Of a stretch of DNA of 38,980 nucleotides, positions 18,584-27,073 are shown one piece after another. The notes under the pieces are model-generated. The model was not told the DNA's origin. It saw nothing but the letters and a program-made list of their open reading frames with translations, and made no database searches. A program made the translations under genes and the position numbers. Positions within the stretch are counted from its first letter, which is position 1. The number at the start of each line of letters is the position of its first letter. The DNA is from Thalassocella blandensis (GTDB lineage Bacteria > Pseudomonadota > Gammaproteobacteria > Pseudomonadales > Cellvibrionaceae): the NCBI GenBank assembly GCA_945882995.1, contig CAMCXE010000009.1, positions 1 to 38,980 on the forward strand. Direction: 5' to 3'.

Positions 18584-20599
18584 GTGGTCTGGTCATTTAT
18601 AACATCCATGTTTAGGTTGGCGAAACGCGCCACATCCATTCGTGAAATGGAAGCATCGCTGGCCCGGAATGAACGCATTTTTCGCTCCAGTCACGGCTAC
18701 GGCTATTTCGACTGGGACCTCGCCAATAAACGCATTCTGTGGAGTGGTGGCTATTGGCGCTACCTCGGGTATAGCGAGGATGACGCTGAAAAAATTTCAT
18801 TTTCCGCTGGTTATTACGACTATGTGCACCCCGACGATGTCCATCGGCTGCGGGAAATAGTCCATAAATTACTAAAATCCGAAACGCTCATCGGCGAAGC
18901 CATCTATAGAGTCCGGCGCAAAAATGGCGGCTATGTTTGGACCGAAGTGCGCGCCGACACCACGCGTGATGACAAGGGCTGGGTAACGCACATCAATGGT
19001 ATTGCCCTTGATATTTCCAAGCAAAAACAAATTCAACAGGCGCTACTGGTCAGTGAAGAACGCCATGCACGCATCATTGAAGCGTCTAACGACGGCATTT
19101 GGGAATGGGTGGTAGCCGACAAGGGGTTCCAATTTACGCGGCGTTGCTGGGAGCACCTTGGATATAACGACACCAGTGAAATTATGGACCTGAACCAGGC
19201 CCCACTGGAAGCTTGGCGTGAACGCATGCATCCAGACGACCTTAAACGCTTTGATAAAATCCTCGGTGCACACATTCGCCAACAGGGCCCATTTGATGTG
19301 GAATATCGCATTCGCGGTAAAAATGATAAATGGTTTTGGATTCGCGCCAGAGGAAAAATGATTTTTAATGAGCATGGCGAACCGGTGCGCATGTCCGGCT
19401 CAAACATGGATATTACTGAATTAAAACTTGCCGAAGAACGCGTATTAAAAGCCAAAGACCAAGCCGAACACGCCAACCAAACCAAAAGCGAATTTTTGTC
19501 TAGCATGAGCCACGAATTTCGCACACCGTTAAATGCAATTTTGGGCTATTCACAAATTTTGACGTTGGACAAGCAGCTTTCACGCGAACAAAAACTGCAT
19601 GTCCAGGAGATTACTCGAGCCGGCGACACCCTTTCACGATTAATTAAAGATTGCCTGGATTTAGCGCGCATTGAAGCTGGTTACCTTAGCTTTATTTACA
19701 AAAATGTTAAGCCAACACAATTAATAGAATATTGCCTAACGCTCGTAAAAAAGCAGGCTGCCTCCCGCGCCATTAGCCTAAGCTTTGACCCTGTTGAATT
19801 TGCAAATTTCTCACTGAACACCGACCAGACGCGCCTTGAGCAAATACTGTTAAACCTAATCAGTAATAGCGTTAAATATAATCGTGAGCGGGGCCGCGTC
19901 AATATCATCTGCACGATTGTTGATGACAGTTATTTCCGTATAACCGTGCAGGACACAGGCAAAGGCATCCCCCTTCACCGTCAGTCTCATATTTTTCAAG
20001 CGTTCAATCGATTGGGCGAGGAAAACTCTACAATTGAGGGCAGCGGCGTTGGTTTGGTGATTACTCAACGGCTTATTCAACACATGGGAGGGAGAATTGG
20101 ATTTTCCAGTGAAGAGGGCGTAGGCAGCCGTTTTTGGATTGACCTACCGCTACAGTCGTCTCTCAATGATCGGCTAATCGGCTCCCAAGACAGCGCCATT
20201 AACGACGACGCAGTTCCCGAGCTCCTATGTACGTCGCCACGCCGCTTACTTTACGTTGAAGATAGCCTCACCAACCAACGCATGATGCAGCACCTGTTAT
20301 CCCGCTACCCACAAATTCACCTTGAGTTGGCGAATGACGCACTGAAAGGCTTGTTTTACGCACGCACCGAGCGCCCTGACGTCATTATCATGGACATTAA
20401 CTTGCCCAGTATGACCGGCTACGAGGCACTGGAGGTTTTGCAGGCCGACCTAGCCACCGCCCATATCCCCGTGATAGCACTGAGCGCCAACGCCATGAGT
20501 CACGACGTTGAAAAGGGTTTGCAAGCGGGATTTATGCACTATCTGACCAAGCCACTGGAGCTGCGACGATTGATTGAGGTATTGAATCAACATCTTTAA
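18584..20599 (+). CDS. hybrid sensor histidine kinase with two PAS domains and a receiver domain
   Basis: The 671-residue protein has two PAS/PAC modules (about 30-150 and 155-285), each with the PAS-fold-3 features YxxxVHPDD or RMHPDDL. A HisKA dimerisation domain follows with phosphoacceptor H310 (SHEFRTPLN), then an ATPase domain with N428 in LLNLISNSVKYN, DTGKGIP and GSGVGLVI. The C-terminal receiver has D604 (IIMDINLPSMTG) and K656 (YLTKPLEL). No membrane segment is evident, so it is probably a cytosolic sensor. The GTG start at 18584 follows AAGGA; an ATG eight codons later is an alternative. No response-regulator or output gene lies next to it, so its pathway is unknown. Confidence 0.9.
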   Translation: MVWSFITSMFRLAKRATSIREMEASLARNERIFRSSHGYGYFDWDLANKRILWSGGYWRYLGYSEDDAEKISFSAGYYDYVHPDDVHRLREIVHKLLKSETLIGEAIYRVRRKNGGYVWTEVRADTTRDDKGWVTHINGIALDISKQKQIQQALLVSEERHARIIEASNDGIWEWVVADKGFQFTRRCWEHLGYNDTSEIMDLNQAPLEAWRERMHPDDLKRFDKILGAHIRQQGPFDVEYRIRGKNDKWFWIRARGKMIFNEHGEPVRMSGSNMDITELKLAEERVLKAKDQAEHANQTKSEFLSSMSHEFRTPLNAILGYSQILTLDKQLSREQKLHVQEITRAGDTLSRLIKDCLDLARIEAGYLSFIYKNVKPTQLIEYCLTLVKKQAASRAISLSFDPVEFANFSLNTDQTRLEQILLNLISNSVKYNRERGRVNIICTIVDDSYFRITVQDTGKGIPLHRQSHIFQAFNRLGEENSTIEGSGVGLVITQRLIQHMGGRIGFSSEEGVGSRFWIDLPLQSSLNDRLIGSQDSAINDDAVPELLCTSPRRLLYVEDSLTNQRMMQHLLSRYPQIHLELANDALKGLFYARTERPDVIIMDINLPSMTGYEALEVLQADLATAHIPVIALSANAMSHDVEKGLQAGFMHYLTKPLELRRLIEVLNQHL

Positions 20600-20728
20600 G
20601 CAGCTGATTGCAGCCTAACTATTGAGCCTGTGAAGCCTTTTTAAAAAATACAGCGCGCCTAACCGGGCACAGCTGCTACTAGCTAATTTTTCAAAAAACT
20701 GTGCAGCTGCTGCGCTTATTTTTTGGAA

Positions 20729-21529
20729 CTAAAGGTGCCCTAAATGTTTGCCAACTACTTGCAACAGGGGCTTGAAGACTTTGGGATTTGCACAGACGAC
20801 ATGGCCAGACTCCAGATAATCATTGCCGCCCTTAAAATCGCTGACCATACCACCGGCTTCTTTCACCAACAGAATACCGGCGGCTATATCCCATTGTTTT
20901 AAGTTCATTTCCCAAAAGCCGTCGTAACGTCCGGCTGCCACATAAGCCATGTCTAATGCGGCCGAACCCTGGCGGCGAATACCCGCCGTTTGGCCGGCAA
21001 TTTCCTTCAGGCATTTTAAATAGGCGTCAATATTGTCTAGGCCAAAATCATTAAACGGAATGCCCGTGCCCATAAGGGCGCCTTCAAAACTTTTGCGATT
21101 ACTGACGCGAATCCGCCGATCATTCAACGTGGCGCCTTTGCCTCGGGTCGCGCTAAATTCCTCGCGTTTCACGGGATCGTAGACGATGCCGTGTAAAATA
21201 TTGCCCTTGAAAATACAGGCCAAGGAAATAGCAAAATGCGGAATGCCGTGCAAAAAATTGGTGGTGCCGTCCAGTGGGTCAATCACCCATTGGTAATCAC
21301 TGCTTTGATTGCCGGTAGCGCCACTTTCCTCACCTAAAAACCCATGGTCTGGATAGGCTTTTTTGAGGTGGTAAATAATTTCCTGCTCCGATTTTCGGTC
21401 CACTTCGCTCACAAAGTCGTTGCGGCCTTTTTCCTCTATGGGAATCAAGTCAACTCGATCGAGGGCGCGCTCAATAATTTCACCGGCCTTACGTGTGGCT
21501 CTTAAAGCCATTGATAACATTGGTTCCAT
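20729..21529 (-). CDS. suhB: Inositol-1-monophosphatase / Nus factor SuhB
   Basis: SuhB hydrolyses inositol phosphate and, in E. coli, also joins the rRNA antitermination complex with NusA, B, E and G. The 266-residue protein (E. coli 267) has the metal-binding residues E67 in LGEESG and D84/D87 in VIDPLDGTTNFLHG, plus the C-terminal WDIAAGILLVKEAGG. I chose the ATG at 21529 because MEPMLSMALRATRKAG aligns with E. coli MHPMLNIAVRAARKAG. The open frame to 21655 is not homologous. Proximity to secF is the Pseudomonas arrangement. No terminator with a T-run was found downstream (20600-20728), only imperfect GCAGCTGC repeats. Confidence 0.96.
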   Translation of the reverse strand: MEPMLSMALRATRKAGEIIERALDRVDLIPIEEKGRNDFVSEVDRKSEQEIIYHLKKAYPDHGFLGEESGATGNQSSDYQWVIDPLDGTTNFLHGIPHFAISLACIFKGNILHGIVYDPVKREEFSATRGKGATLNDRRIRVSNRKSFEGALMGTGIPFNDFGLDNIDAYLKCLKEIAGQTAGIRRQGSAALDMAYVAAGRYDGFWEMNLKQWDIAAGILLVKEAGGMVSDFKGGNDYLESGHVVCANPKVFKPLLQVVGKHLGHL

Positions 21530-21699
21530 GGGACAACTCAGAAAAGAGGGGGAAAAAGGCCGCGGAGTGTAACATTTGGGCGGGATGCGAGCTAGGGCGC
21601 AGCAGCGAAGGACCCTGGGAGAAAAGCCCAATGGGCATAGGAACCTCGGTAGCAAGCCACGCAGCGGAGCACGCCATTGCTGTGCTCTAGGCGAGAAGC

Positions 21700-21850
21700 T
21701 TCAACCTGGCAACCTCAGTTGGATCACCCAAGTCTGTGCAGCCCCGTGGCAGCGCCTAGTGAAAGCCCCAGCGTTGCGCAACCTGGGGGAGATTCAACGC
21801 CCAGTTCTAGTTTGAACCACAAGCATTTGCCCAACTGAGGTTTCTAGATT
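21700..21850 (-). repeat. palindromic intergenic element, copy C (reverse orientation)
   Basis: The ends are TTCAACCTGGCAACCTCAGTT at the left and CCAACTGAGGTTTCTAG at the right. The segment after the left end (GGATCACCCAAGTCTGTGC) is the reverse complement of the right part of copies A and B, so this copy is inverted relative to them. The inner stem is CCCCA/TGGGG enclosing GTTGCGCAAC, again a private sequence. It lies in the 496-bp gap upstream of suhB, whose remaining left part (21530-21699) shows only a GAGCAC/GTGCTC hairpin at 21667-21687. Confidence 0.8.
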
Positions 21851-21852
21851 GC

Positions 21853-22016
21853 AACTATTCAGCACATTTTTCGTTTTCTTACGTCATCCCCGCGTTGGCT
21901 GGGATCCAGATGGCAACCGCTCTGAAGCGATTACGATCTTCACTTAAATAAAAACCGCCTATTTGCCGCTGGATCCCCGCCTACGCGGGGATGACGGGGA
22001 AAGCTGCTGAATAGTT
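21853..22016. repeat. REP/BIME-like element framed by 12-bp inverted repeats
   Basis: The perfect 12-bp ends AACTATTCAGCA (21853-21864) and TGCTGAATAGTT (22005-22016) frame two opposed REP-type arms, CGTCATCCCCGCG...GGGATCCAG (21882-21909) and CTGGATCCCCGC...GGGGATGACG (21969-21996). The second arm is itself a hairpin. GTCATCCCCGCG-type palindromes are widespread in proteobacteria. No coding capacity. TCTAG occurs on both sides (21843-21847, 22019-22023), suggesting insertion into the end of copy C. Confidence 0.75.
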
Positions 22017-22025
22017 ACTCTAGGT

Positions 22026-22247
22026 TTAAGCCGCGACGTGACGGTAACCCGCTAGAATTTCGGTAAAAGCTGGGTTTTGATGCGAGACATATTCGATGAA
22101 CTCACCTTCGCCTTGAGCGGCATCGGCCCGGGTGTCGAAGGGGCCAATATCAATGCCCTCGCGAGTACGGTAGTACCAATACTCCTCGGCCTGATAAAAA
22201 CGGCTGCGCCTAGCTGGCACAACACCTCGCTCGTCTGATCTGTTCAT
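22026..22247 (-). CDS. small DUF6316-like protein
   Basis: This 73-residue protein has the central motif EYWYYRTREGIDIGPFDTRADA, which resembles the DUF6316 family of small cytosolic proteins found in Pseudomonas and marine gammaproteobacteria; no function is known to me. The ATG at 22247 is preceded by GGGGAGG 5 nt upstream, a strong ribosome-binding site, so the longer frame from 22280 is rejected. The stop codon TAA is immediately followed by ACCTAG, the terminal sequence of the palindromic element family. The family name is given from memory of the motif and is moderately sure. Confidence 0.7.
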   Translation of the reverse strand: MNRSDERGVVPARRSRFYQAEEYWYYRTREGIDIGPFDTRADAAQGEGEFIEYVSHQNPAFTEILAGYRHVAA

Positions 22248-22435
22248 TAGACCTCCCCGATTTCGCACCAGAAAACACAACTGATGACACGGTTAAATGA
22301 GTCTTCTCCAGCACCCTCGTCTGTTGAGTTTAGTCGGCTATTTGCTGCGCCGCATGATAAACCAGCGCTCCGCTGAGAAGACTATTGCCTAACCAGACCC
22401 CGCGGTGATAGCAACATTTAGTCTGAGCAATGTAA

Positions 22436-22547
22436 TTGAGCCTAAACCCATCAATTGGGCGCCCAAAAGCGGTGTGCTCCACTGGCGGCACCATTGATGA
22501 AAGCCGCACGGCTCAAAACAACCGAGGCTTTCTGTTTAACCTAGGCG
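22436..22547 (+). repeat. palindromic intergenic element, copy D (truncated, overlaps fliK stop)
   Basis: TTGAGCCTAAACCCATCAATTGGGCGCCCAAAAGC at the left matches the left end of copies A and B. The inner stem GAAAGCC (22499-22505) / GGCTTTC (22526-22532) is followed by TAACCTAGGCG, the inner right boundary. The outer right half is missing. The CTA at 22541-22543 is the reverse complement of the fliK TAG stop, so the gene ends inside the element. The remainder of the 293-bp gap (22248-22435) shows no feature. Confidence 0.75.
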
Positions 22548-24172
22548 AAGTAGTCGATTTTATAACGCGAGGGGACGTTAACTTTCACTGTAGCAAGTGG
22601 CAGCTCCTCTTCCTCAATATAGCGATTTGCGGGGCCCTTTTCACCTTGCGCAGGATCGCGACGATTCTGCTGCTGGCTTGACACATCAGAATGACTCAGC
22701 GTTATGCCCTGAGCCTGCAGTAACTCTTTAAGGCGCGCCATCGATTGATCCATGGCCTCTTTAACGTTGGCATTCTGAGCGGTAAAAATAATGCTGACTT
22801 GATCGTTTTGCATATGAATACGCACGGCAATGGGCCCCAGCTCGGGCGGGTCCAGTTGAATATCCGCCTTCTCGATTTTGTGATCAACCAACCAGCCGGT
22901 GCGTTCGGCAAGGTTTTGCGTCCACTGAGCGTGCCCAAAGGCCACTCCCATGGGCAGGGTTATTTTTTCGCTGGGCTGATTGCCGGCCGGCGACAAGAAC
23001 TGAGTTAAAACCGGATTAGCAGCCCCTTTTGCCCCATCTACCCCAGGTGAAATTGATGCTGGCCCGGGGTCATCCGTCTTGCTCGCAGCGCTACTGCCTG
23101 CTGTTGTCACCAAACTACCGCCCTCCACAGTGCCCGAGACGACATCGGCCAAATTTAGGCGTGGCTCATGGCCGCCTCCACCCACCGCTCGGCTAGTGGG
23201 TGAGCTCAGGTCTGGCCCTACCTCCATCTTACACATTACAAAATCTGCCTCATCCGTGGTGTTAAGGGCGCCGTCACTCATCAGAGCCTTTGGCTGGTCA
23301 GTGACCTTTTCGGTGTTGCCGCTAACAGCTTTTGCGCCCGGCAAAACTGCCGCGAGATCATTTGCTGGAGCATTCATTAGCACATCGGCGGTACCGGGCT
23401 GAGCATTGGCCGCGCCATCAACTGCGGGCGGTTGACCGATTCCCCGAGGCAGGGGTAAATCAACGCCGGCCACTGGATCAACGTTAAGCGCTGGAGAATC
23501 CATCAATAGCGGCTTTACTGGGTCTATGGCGGAAAGATCCAGAGCCTTCGTAGTGAGGGTGTCAACCCCTTGCTCGGGGTGTGAGGGCATCATGAGTGTT
23601 ACTCCTAATGCCGCATCCACTGGTGCCGCCTTCAGGTTACTTGGCGCGATGGGTACTTGGATCGACGCATCGGTGGGAGTCACCAAGGGTATTTGGCTCC
23701 CTGCAGGATCAGCCGTCCCCAATAGTGAATCGAGTGATGACTCAACTTCCGATTCATTCCGCTCTTGAGCAGCCGATGCGGTGCCGTCACTGGGGGCCGC
23801 ATCAGGCGTGACCGCCGACATAACATCTTGACGAGTTGTCTCACTGACAGGATCAGGATCAGCTTGCTGGGTCGCCACCGGATGGCGTGCCGCGGACATG
23901 GGAGGCGTGGTCGGCTCACGGCTTGCCACAGTGGGTTTGGCCAAATTTTCATCGGCACGATCGCGCGCGGCTCGCTGGTCATCGCGATGCTGACGCGACG
24001 CTTGTTGGAGTTCATGTTGCTTGCGCAGCGCATTGACATGACCAACCGATGCTCGCTGTAACGCTGCTTGGAAGTCGCCGTTCGATTGCGCGGAGGCAAC
24101 GGAGCGCACCGGTGTGCCACCCGGACTAGCCACACAGAGTGTTAACAGCGGTGATACATTGGGGGTTGGCAT
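22541..24172 (-). CDS. fliK: Flagellar hook-length control protein FliK
   Basis: FliK is the secreted ruler that sets hook length and triggers the switch to filament export. The 543-residue protein has a long, low-complexity, Ala/Pro/Asp-rich N-terminal and middle region (about 1-390) and a compact C-terminal Flg_hook domain (about 400-500). The domain contains WTQNLAERTGWLV, IQLDPPELGPIAVRIHMQND and MDQSMARLKELLQAQGI. I chose the ATG at 24172, with AGGA about 7 nt upstream, over a TTG at 24190. Its stop codon falls inside repeat copy D, so the last residues may be element-derived. It lies downstream of flagellin on the same strand but is separated by a terminator; other fli genes are not in the window. 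Confidence 0.9.
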   Translation of the reverse strand: MPTPNVSPLLTLCVASPGGTPVRSVASAQSNGDFQAALQRASVGHVNALRKQHELQQASRQHRDDQRAARDRADENLAKPTVASREPTTPPMSAARHPVATQQADPDPVSETTRQDVMSAVTPDAAPSDGTASAAQERNESEVESSLDSLLGTADPAGSQIPLVTPTDASIQVPIAPSNLKAAPVDAALGVTLMMPSHPEQGVDTLTTKALDLSAIDPVKPLLMDSPALNVDPVAGVDLPLPRGIGQPPAVDGAANAQPGTADVLMNAPANDLAAVLPGAKAVSGNTEKVTDQPKALMSDGALNTTDEADFVMCKMEVGPDLSSPTSRAVGGGGHEPRLNLADVVSGTVEGGSLVTTAGSSAASKTDDPGPASISPGVDGAKGAANPVLTQFLSPAGNQPSEKITLPMGVAFGHAQWTQNLAERTGWLVDHKIEKADIQLDPPELGPIAVRIHMQNDQVSIIFTAQNANVKEAMDQSMARLKELLQAQGITLSHSDVSSQQQNRRDPAQGEKGPANRYIEEEELPLATVKVNVPSRYKIDYFA

Positions 24173-24194
24173 ATCTAAATCCTGTGTCAATACG

Positions 24195-24209
24195 GCAATA
24201 ATTTGCCCT
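24195..24209 (-). promoter_or_regulatory. possible sigma54 promoter for fliK
   Basis: Read on the minus strand, the site is AGGGCAAATTATTGC: GG and GC separated by 10 nt with a perfect TTGC -12 element, but the -24 element deviates from TGGCAC. It would give a leader of only about 12 nt. Suggestive only. Confidence 0.25.
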
Positions 24210-24224
24210 TATTATTCACTCAGC

Positions 24225-24255
24225 AACAAAATACTTCGTCCTGAAGTATTTTGTT
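24225..24255. repeat. 13-bp perfect hairpin upstream of fliK
   Basis: AACAAAATACTTC (24225-24237) pairs perfectly with GAAGTATTTTGTT (24243-24255) around a 5-nt loop. It lies about 50 nt before the fliK start, beside the MITE-like unit, with a smaller GCGGC/GCCGC hairpin (24259-24271) between them. It could act as a bidirectional terminator, but no longer T-run follows. Confidence 0.5.
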
Positions 24256-24271
24256 CGCGCGGCAAAGCCGC

Positions 24272-24419
24272 TTAAGGGCACCTCCGGAAATTCACTTTTC
24301 GCACCCTCGCTGCGTTATTTTCGTGCGCAGTCGGTCATTTATACCGCATAAACTCCCTCCCTCCGCGCGAAAATGGCTTGCGATCATCGCGAAAATTGAA
24401 TTTCCGGAGGTGCCCTTAA
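24272..24419. mobile_element. 148-bp MITE-like element
   Basis: Inverted repeats of 31 bp matching at 30 positions bound the unit (24272-24302 and 24389-24419, outer sequence TTAAGGGCACCTCCGGAAAT). The central 86 bp carry no open frame. The ends begin TTAA, which fits a 4-bp target duplication around GGGCACCTCC; YTAR-type targets are typical of IS5-group transposons, so mobilisation in trans by such a transposase is plausible. No transposase gene is present in the window. Confidence 0.8.
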
Positions 24420-24494
24420 AACTCCTTTTTTGAGCTTACCGCGTCTACGGCGCGATAAAAAACTTCAGGTCGCCCAATTTCTCCAGCAAGGGTA

Positions 24495-24590
24495 GTCAAC
24501 CTAGCAACCTCCCTTGAGCGCGCTAATTGCCAAACCAAAAGGTCGCGACAAAAATAATTGTGCAATTTAACCACGGCTCCTAGGTTCAAG
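24495..24590. repeat. decayed copy F of the palindromic element (probable)
   Basis: GTCAACCTAGCAACCTC at the left and CTCCTAGGTTCAA at the right are inverted terminal sequences of the family. The interior is poorly conserved, with a short AATTG/CAATT palindrome near 24556-24567. It lies between the flagellin terminator and the MITE-like unit in the 548-bp gap between flagellin and fliK. Confidence 0.45.
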
Positions 24591-24674
24591 ACCGCTCCAA
24601 TAACCCAATACGCCCCACGTCTGCCGCGGAAAATACTAGGCAAAAAAACCAAACCCCGACGAAGCCGGTTGAAA

Positions 24675-24700
24675 CAAAAAAATCCAGGCCAAGGGCCTGG
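24675..24700 (-). terminator. intrinsic terminator after flagellin
   Basis: On the minus strand CCAGGCC and GGCCTGG pair around CTT and are followed by ATTTTTTT. It lies 21 nt after the flagellin stop, so flagellin is probably a single-gene transcript and fliK needs its own promoter. Confidence 0.93.
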
Positions 24701-24720
24701 AATTACTGCCATTATTATTT

Positions 24721-26877
24721 TTATTGTTGTAAAAGTTGCAACACCTGTTTCGACGAGGCGTTGGCCTGCGCCAACATCGCTTGCGAAGCCTGTTGTAAAA
24801 CCTGCGCTCGGCTCAACGAGGAAGTTTCCGCCGCAAAGTCAGCATCCATAATCCGCGATTTTGCTGCCGAGGTATTTTCCGAAACCGATAACAAATTGTT
24901 GATCGTGAAATCCAACCGGTTATTCGCCGCACCCAATTTAGAGCGCACGTTGTTAATCGTCTCCAGCGCCAAATCCACTACCACAATGGCTTTTTGTGCA
25001 TGCTCCGCCGTATCGATACTCACATTAGCAATGGCCACACCGAAACGCCCGCCAGCGGTGGAGTTCGCTTCAATTAAACCCACCGTAGCCGGATTCACAT
25101 TCACCCCTAATTCGATACTAATGGGGTTTTTATTCGTGCTGGTTAATTTAAGACCGGCCTCAATGGTTAGCGCCAATGTCGAGCCTGCAGTAACGCTTGA
25201 ACTGGTCAGCGTATTTTGCGATGAAGCAATATCCGACTGGATAATCGCGCCGAACAAAGCGCTGGTGGAAGCCAAAATACTATTGGCCGCCGTGGAATAG
25301 GCGGCGAGCTGAATAGACCCTTGATCGGACTCGAGAATAATTCGGGTACCCGAAAGGCGCGCTCTTACGCCGGTAAGATCAGTGTTCGCATTGAACCCCT
25401 CCACAACATCAGAAGCGGTATCGCCGCTGGCGAGACCCAAATCAATAGCCACACCATTCACAACGATCATGTCAGCGTCACCAGACGCCAGCGTCAGGTT
25501 TCCGGTACTCATATCAATTGCCGCGGTGGCAAAGGCATTAGCCACCACACCAGTGTCCACACTACTTTTGTTAATCGCGTCTATTTTTCCTTGCAGGCTA
25601 TCGGTATCGGCGTTGTCGATGACAGTGCCATTTAACTTCAGATCGCCCACATTCCACTTGGTAGCGGCCTCCGCTGAACCTATACCTACCCCACCAACCA
25701 CACCTGGCGCCGGGCTTTCTCTAAAACCTAACTGCAGCAAATCATCTACAGTGCCCGTACCGCCTCGGCTTACCGTAATAGGGTCGCCATGTTTGGAGGT
25801 CAAAATAATTTGCCCCTGAGCCGAATCCTGAATACTTTGCAAGCCAGCGCCCAAGGTCGGGTCAAACACGTTCAAACCAGTGGCCTGCTCCACCAATTGA
25901 GCACTAGCGTCCGTGGTGGCACCGGTTGAATCAATAGCATCCACAAGAATGGTCGAGCCCGAATTGTTGTTAAGTATTAAATGGCCAGACTCATCTTTAT
26001 CCGCCGATACAATCCCCCCAGTAACCCTGCCAATTTTTTCTATTAAGTCATCTAGGTCTTTGGTGTCGGTAATATTAAATACGTTGTTACCACTGCCGTC
26101 GGCAGCCTCTACGGTAATCACCAATTTATTGCCATTTTCCAAGACGCCATTGCCCACCAGGTCGCCCTTAAGCGAGGTATAACCCGTGGCCGTAACACCC
26201 AACACATTGTCGTTAATGTTATCCAGTAACGTTTGAAAGGTATCCAGCGAGCCAGTAAAAGAGCCAATGCTTTGCCCGTTGATTAACACATCCGTGTCAT
26301 TGAGCGAAATCGTAGACAAGCTGGCGGTAACCGGTGCACCTAACTGATCAACACTTACCGAGCCCATACCCAAGGTCTTCGCATCCATGGCCTGAATCGA
26401 GAGGTCGATGGTTTGATTGGCCTGCGAGCCCACTTGCAGCTGCACATCACCCAAACTGCCGTCCAGCAACGTCTGACCGTTAAAGGTGGTGGTTTTAGCG
26501 ATACGGTCAAGTTCCGCAATCAACTGCTGAACCTCGGCATCCAAAGTGGAGCGGTTGGAGTCGTCGTAGATTCCGTTGGCTGACTGGATAGCCAATTCCC
26601 GCATACGCTGCAGAATGTTGGTGGTCTCATCCAGCGCGCCTTCCGCGGTCTGAATCAACGAAATACCATCGTTGGCGTTACGCACCGCCTGATTGAGGCC
26701 GCGAATTTGCGAGGTCATACGGTTGGAAATAGCCAAGCCTGCCGCATCATCTGCCGCTGTGTTAATGCGTTTGCCCGAGGACAAGCGCTCCATGGCCATG
26801 GATAATTGATTACCGGTTTGCACCATCTGACGCTGGGCGTTTAGCGACGACACATTGGTATTAATGACTAGAGGCAT
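24721..26877 (-). CDS. fliC: Flagellin, long form with extended variable domain
   Basis: This is the flagellar filament subunit. The N-terminal D0/D1 region (about 1-145) opens [20 protein letters not shown] and contains [20 protein letters not shown] and the Toll-like-receptor-type segment [14 protein letters not shown]. The C-terminal D1/D0 region (about 635-718) ends [16 protein letters not shown]. The 718 residues exceed the common 280-500, because the central surface domain is expanded to about 480 residues and includes several flagellin IN-like motifs (for example [14 protein letters not shown]). The start follows TAGGAGATGAGCT. A sigma54-type promoter lies about 90-115 nt upstream. Cysteine-free, as expected. 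Confidence 0.95.
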   Translation of the reverse strand: MPLVINTNVSSLNAQRQMVQTGNQLSMAMERLSSGKRINTAADDAAGLAISNRMTSQIRGLNQAVRNANDGISLIQTAEGALDETTNILQRMRELAIQSANGIYDDSNRSTLDAEVQQLIAELDRIAKTTTFNGQTLLDGSLGDVQLQVGSQANQTIDLSIQAMDAKTLGMGSVSVDQLGAPVTASLSTISLNDTDVLINGQSIGSFTGSLDTFQTLLDNINDNVLGVTATGYTSLKGDLVGNGVLENGNKLVITVEAADGSGNNVFNITDTKDLDDLIEKIGRVTGGIVSADKDESGHLILNNNSGSTILVDAIDSTGATTDASAQLVEQATGLNVFDPTLGAGLQSIQDSAQGQIILTSKHGDPITVSRGGTGTVDDLLQLGFRESPAPGVVGGVGIGSAEAATKWNVGDLKLNGTVIDNADTDSLQGKIDAINKSSVDTGVVANAFATAAIDMSTGNLTLASGDADMIVVNGVAIDLGLASGDTASDVVEGFNANTDLTGVRARLSGTRIILESDQGSIQLAAYSTAANSILASTSALFGAIIQSDIASSQNTLTSSSVTAGSTLALTIEAGLKLTSTNKNPISIELGVNVNPATVGLIEANSTAGGRFGVAIANVSIDTAEHAQKAIVVVDLALETINNVRSKLGAANNRLDFTINNLLSVSENTSAAKSRIMDADFAAETSSLSRAQVLQQASQAMLAQANASSKQVLQLLQQ

Positions 26878-26977
26878 AGCTCATCTCCTATTACTGTTAA
26901 GCAGCCCAACCCAGACTCAAATGTCATTTGCGGTTACTCAGGTGAACTACGCAAAATGTTGGACTTTCCAGATATAG

Positions 26978-26993
26978 AGCAATGCCTATGCCA
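26978..26993 (-). promoter_or_regulatory. sigma54 promoter for flagellin
   Basis: The minus strand reads TGGCATAGGCATTGCT: a near-perfect TGGCAC-N5-TTGCW site with GG and GC separated by the required 10 nt. The start of transcription would be near 26967, leaving a leader of about 90 nt. No sigma28-type TAAA/GCCGATAA box was found. Confidence 0.65.
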
Positions 26994-27073
26994 ATATTTT
27001 TTTAATTTAATAATCAACAACTTGAATACAACTTTTTGCTCAAACCGAACAAAGCGGCAAAGTTTGGTCTACG

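Noticed and set aside
20600-20728. GCAGCTGC-rich inverted repeats between the kinase and suhB ends, considered as a terminator
   Set aside because: The pairing is imperfect with a long loop, and no T-run follows a stable stem on either strand.
21634-21690. Possible extra half copy of the palindromic element just left of copy C
   Set aside because: AGGAACCTCGGT, a GAGCAC/GTGCTC hairpin and CTCTAGGCG are in the expected order, but similarity is too weak to claim without a family model.
25321-26182. Plus-strand frames within the flagellin gene
   Set aside because: They are antisense shadows of a gene with unambiguous flagellin ends, and have no ribosome-binding sites or recognisable domains.
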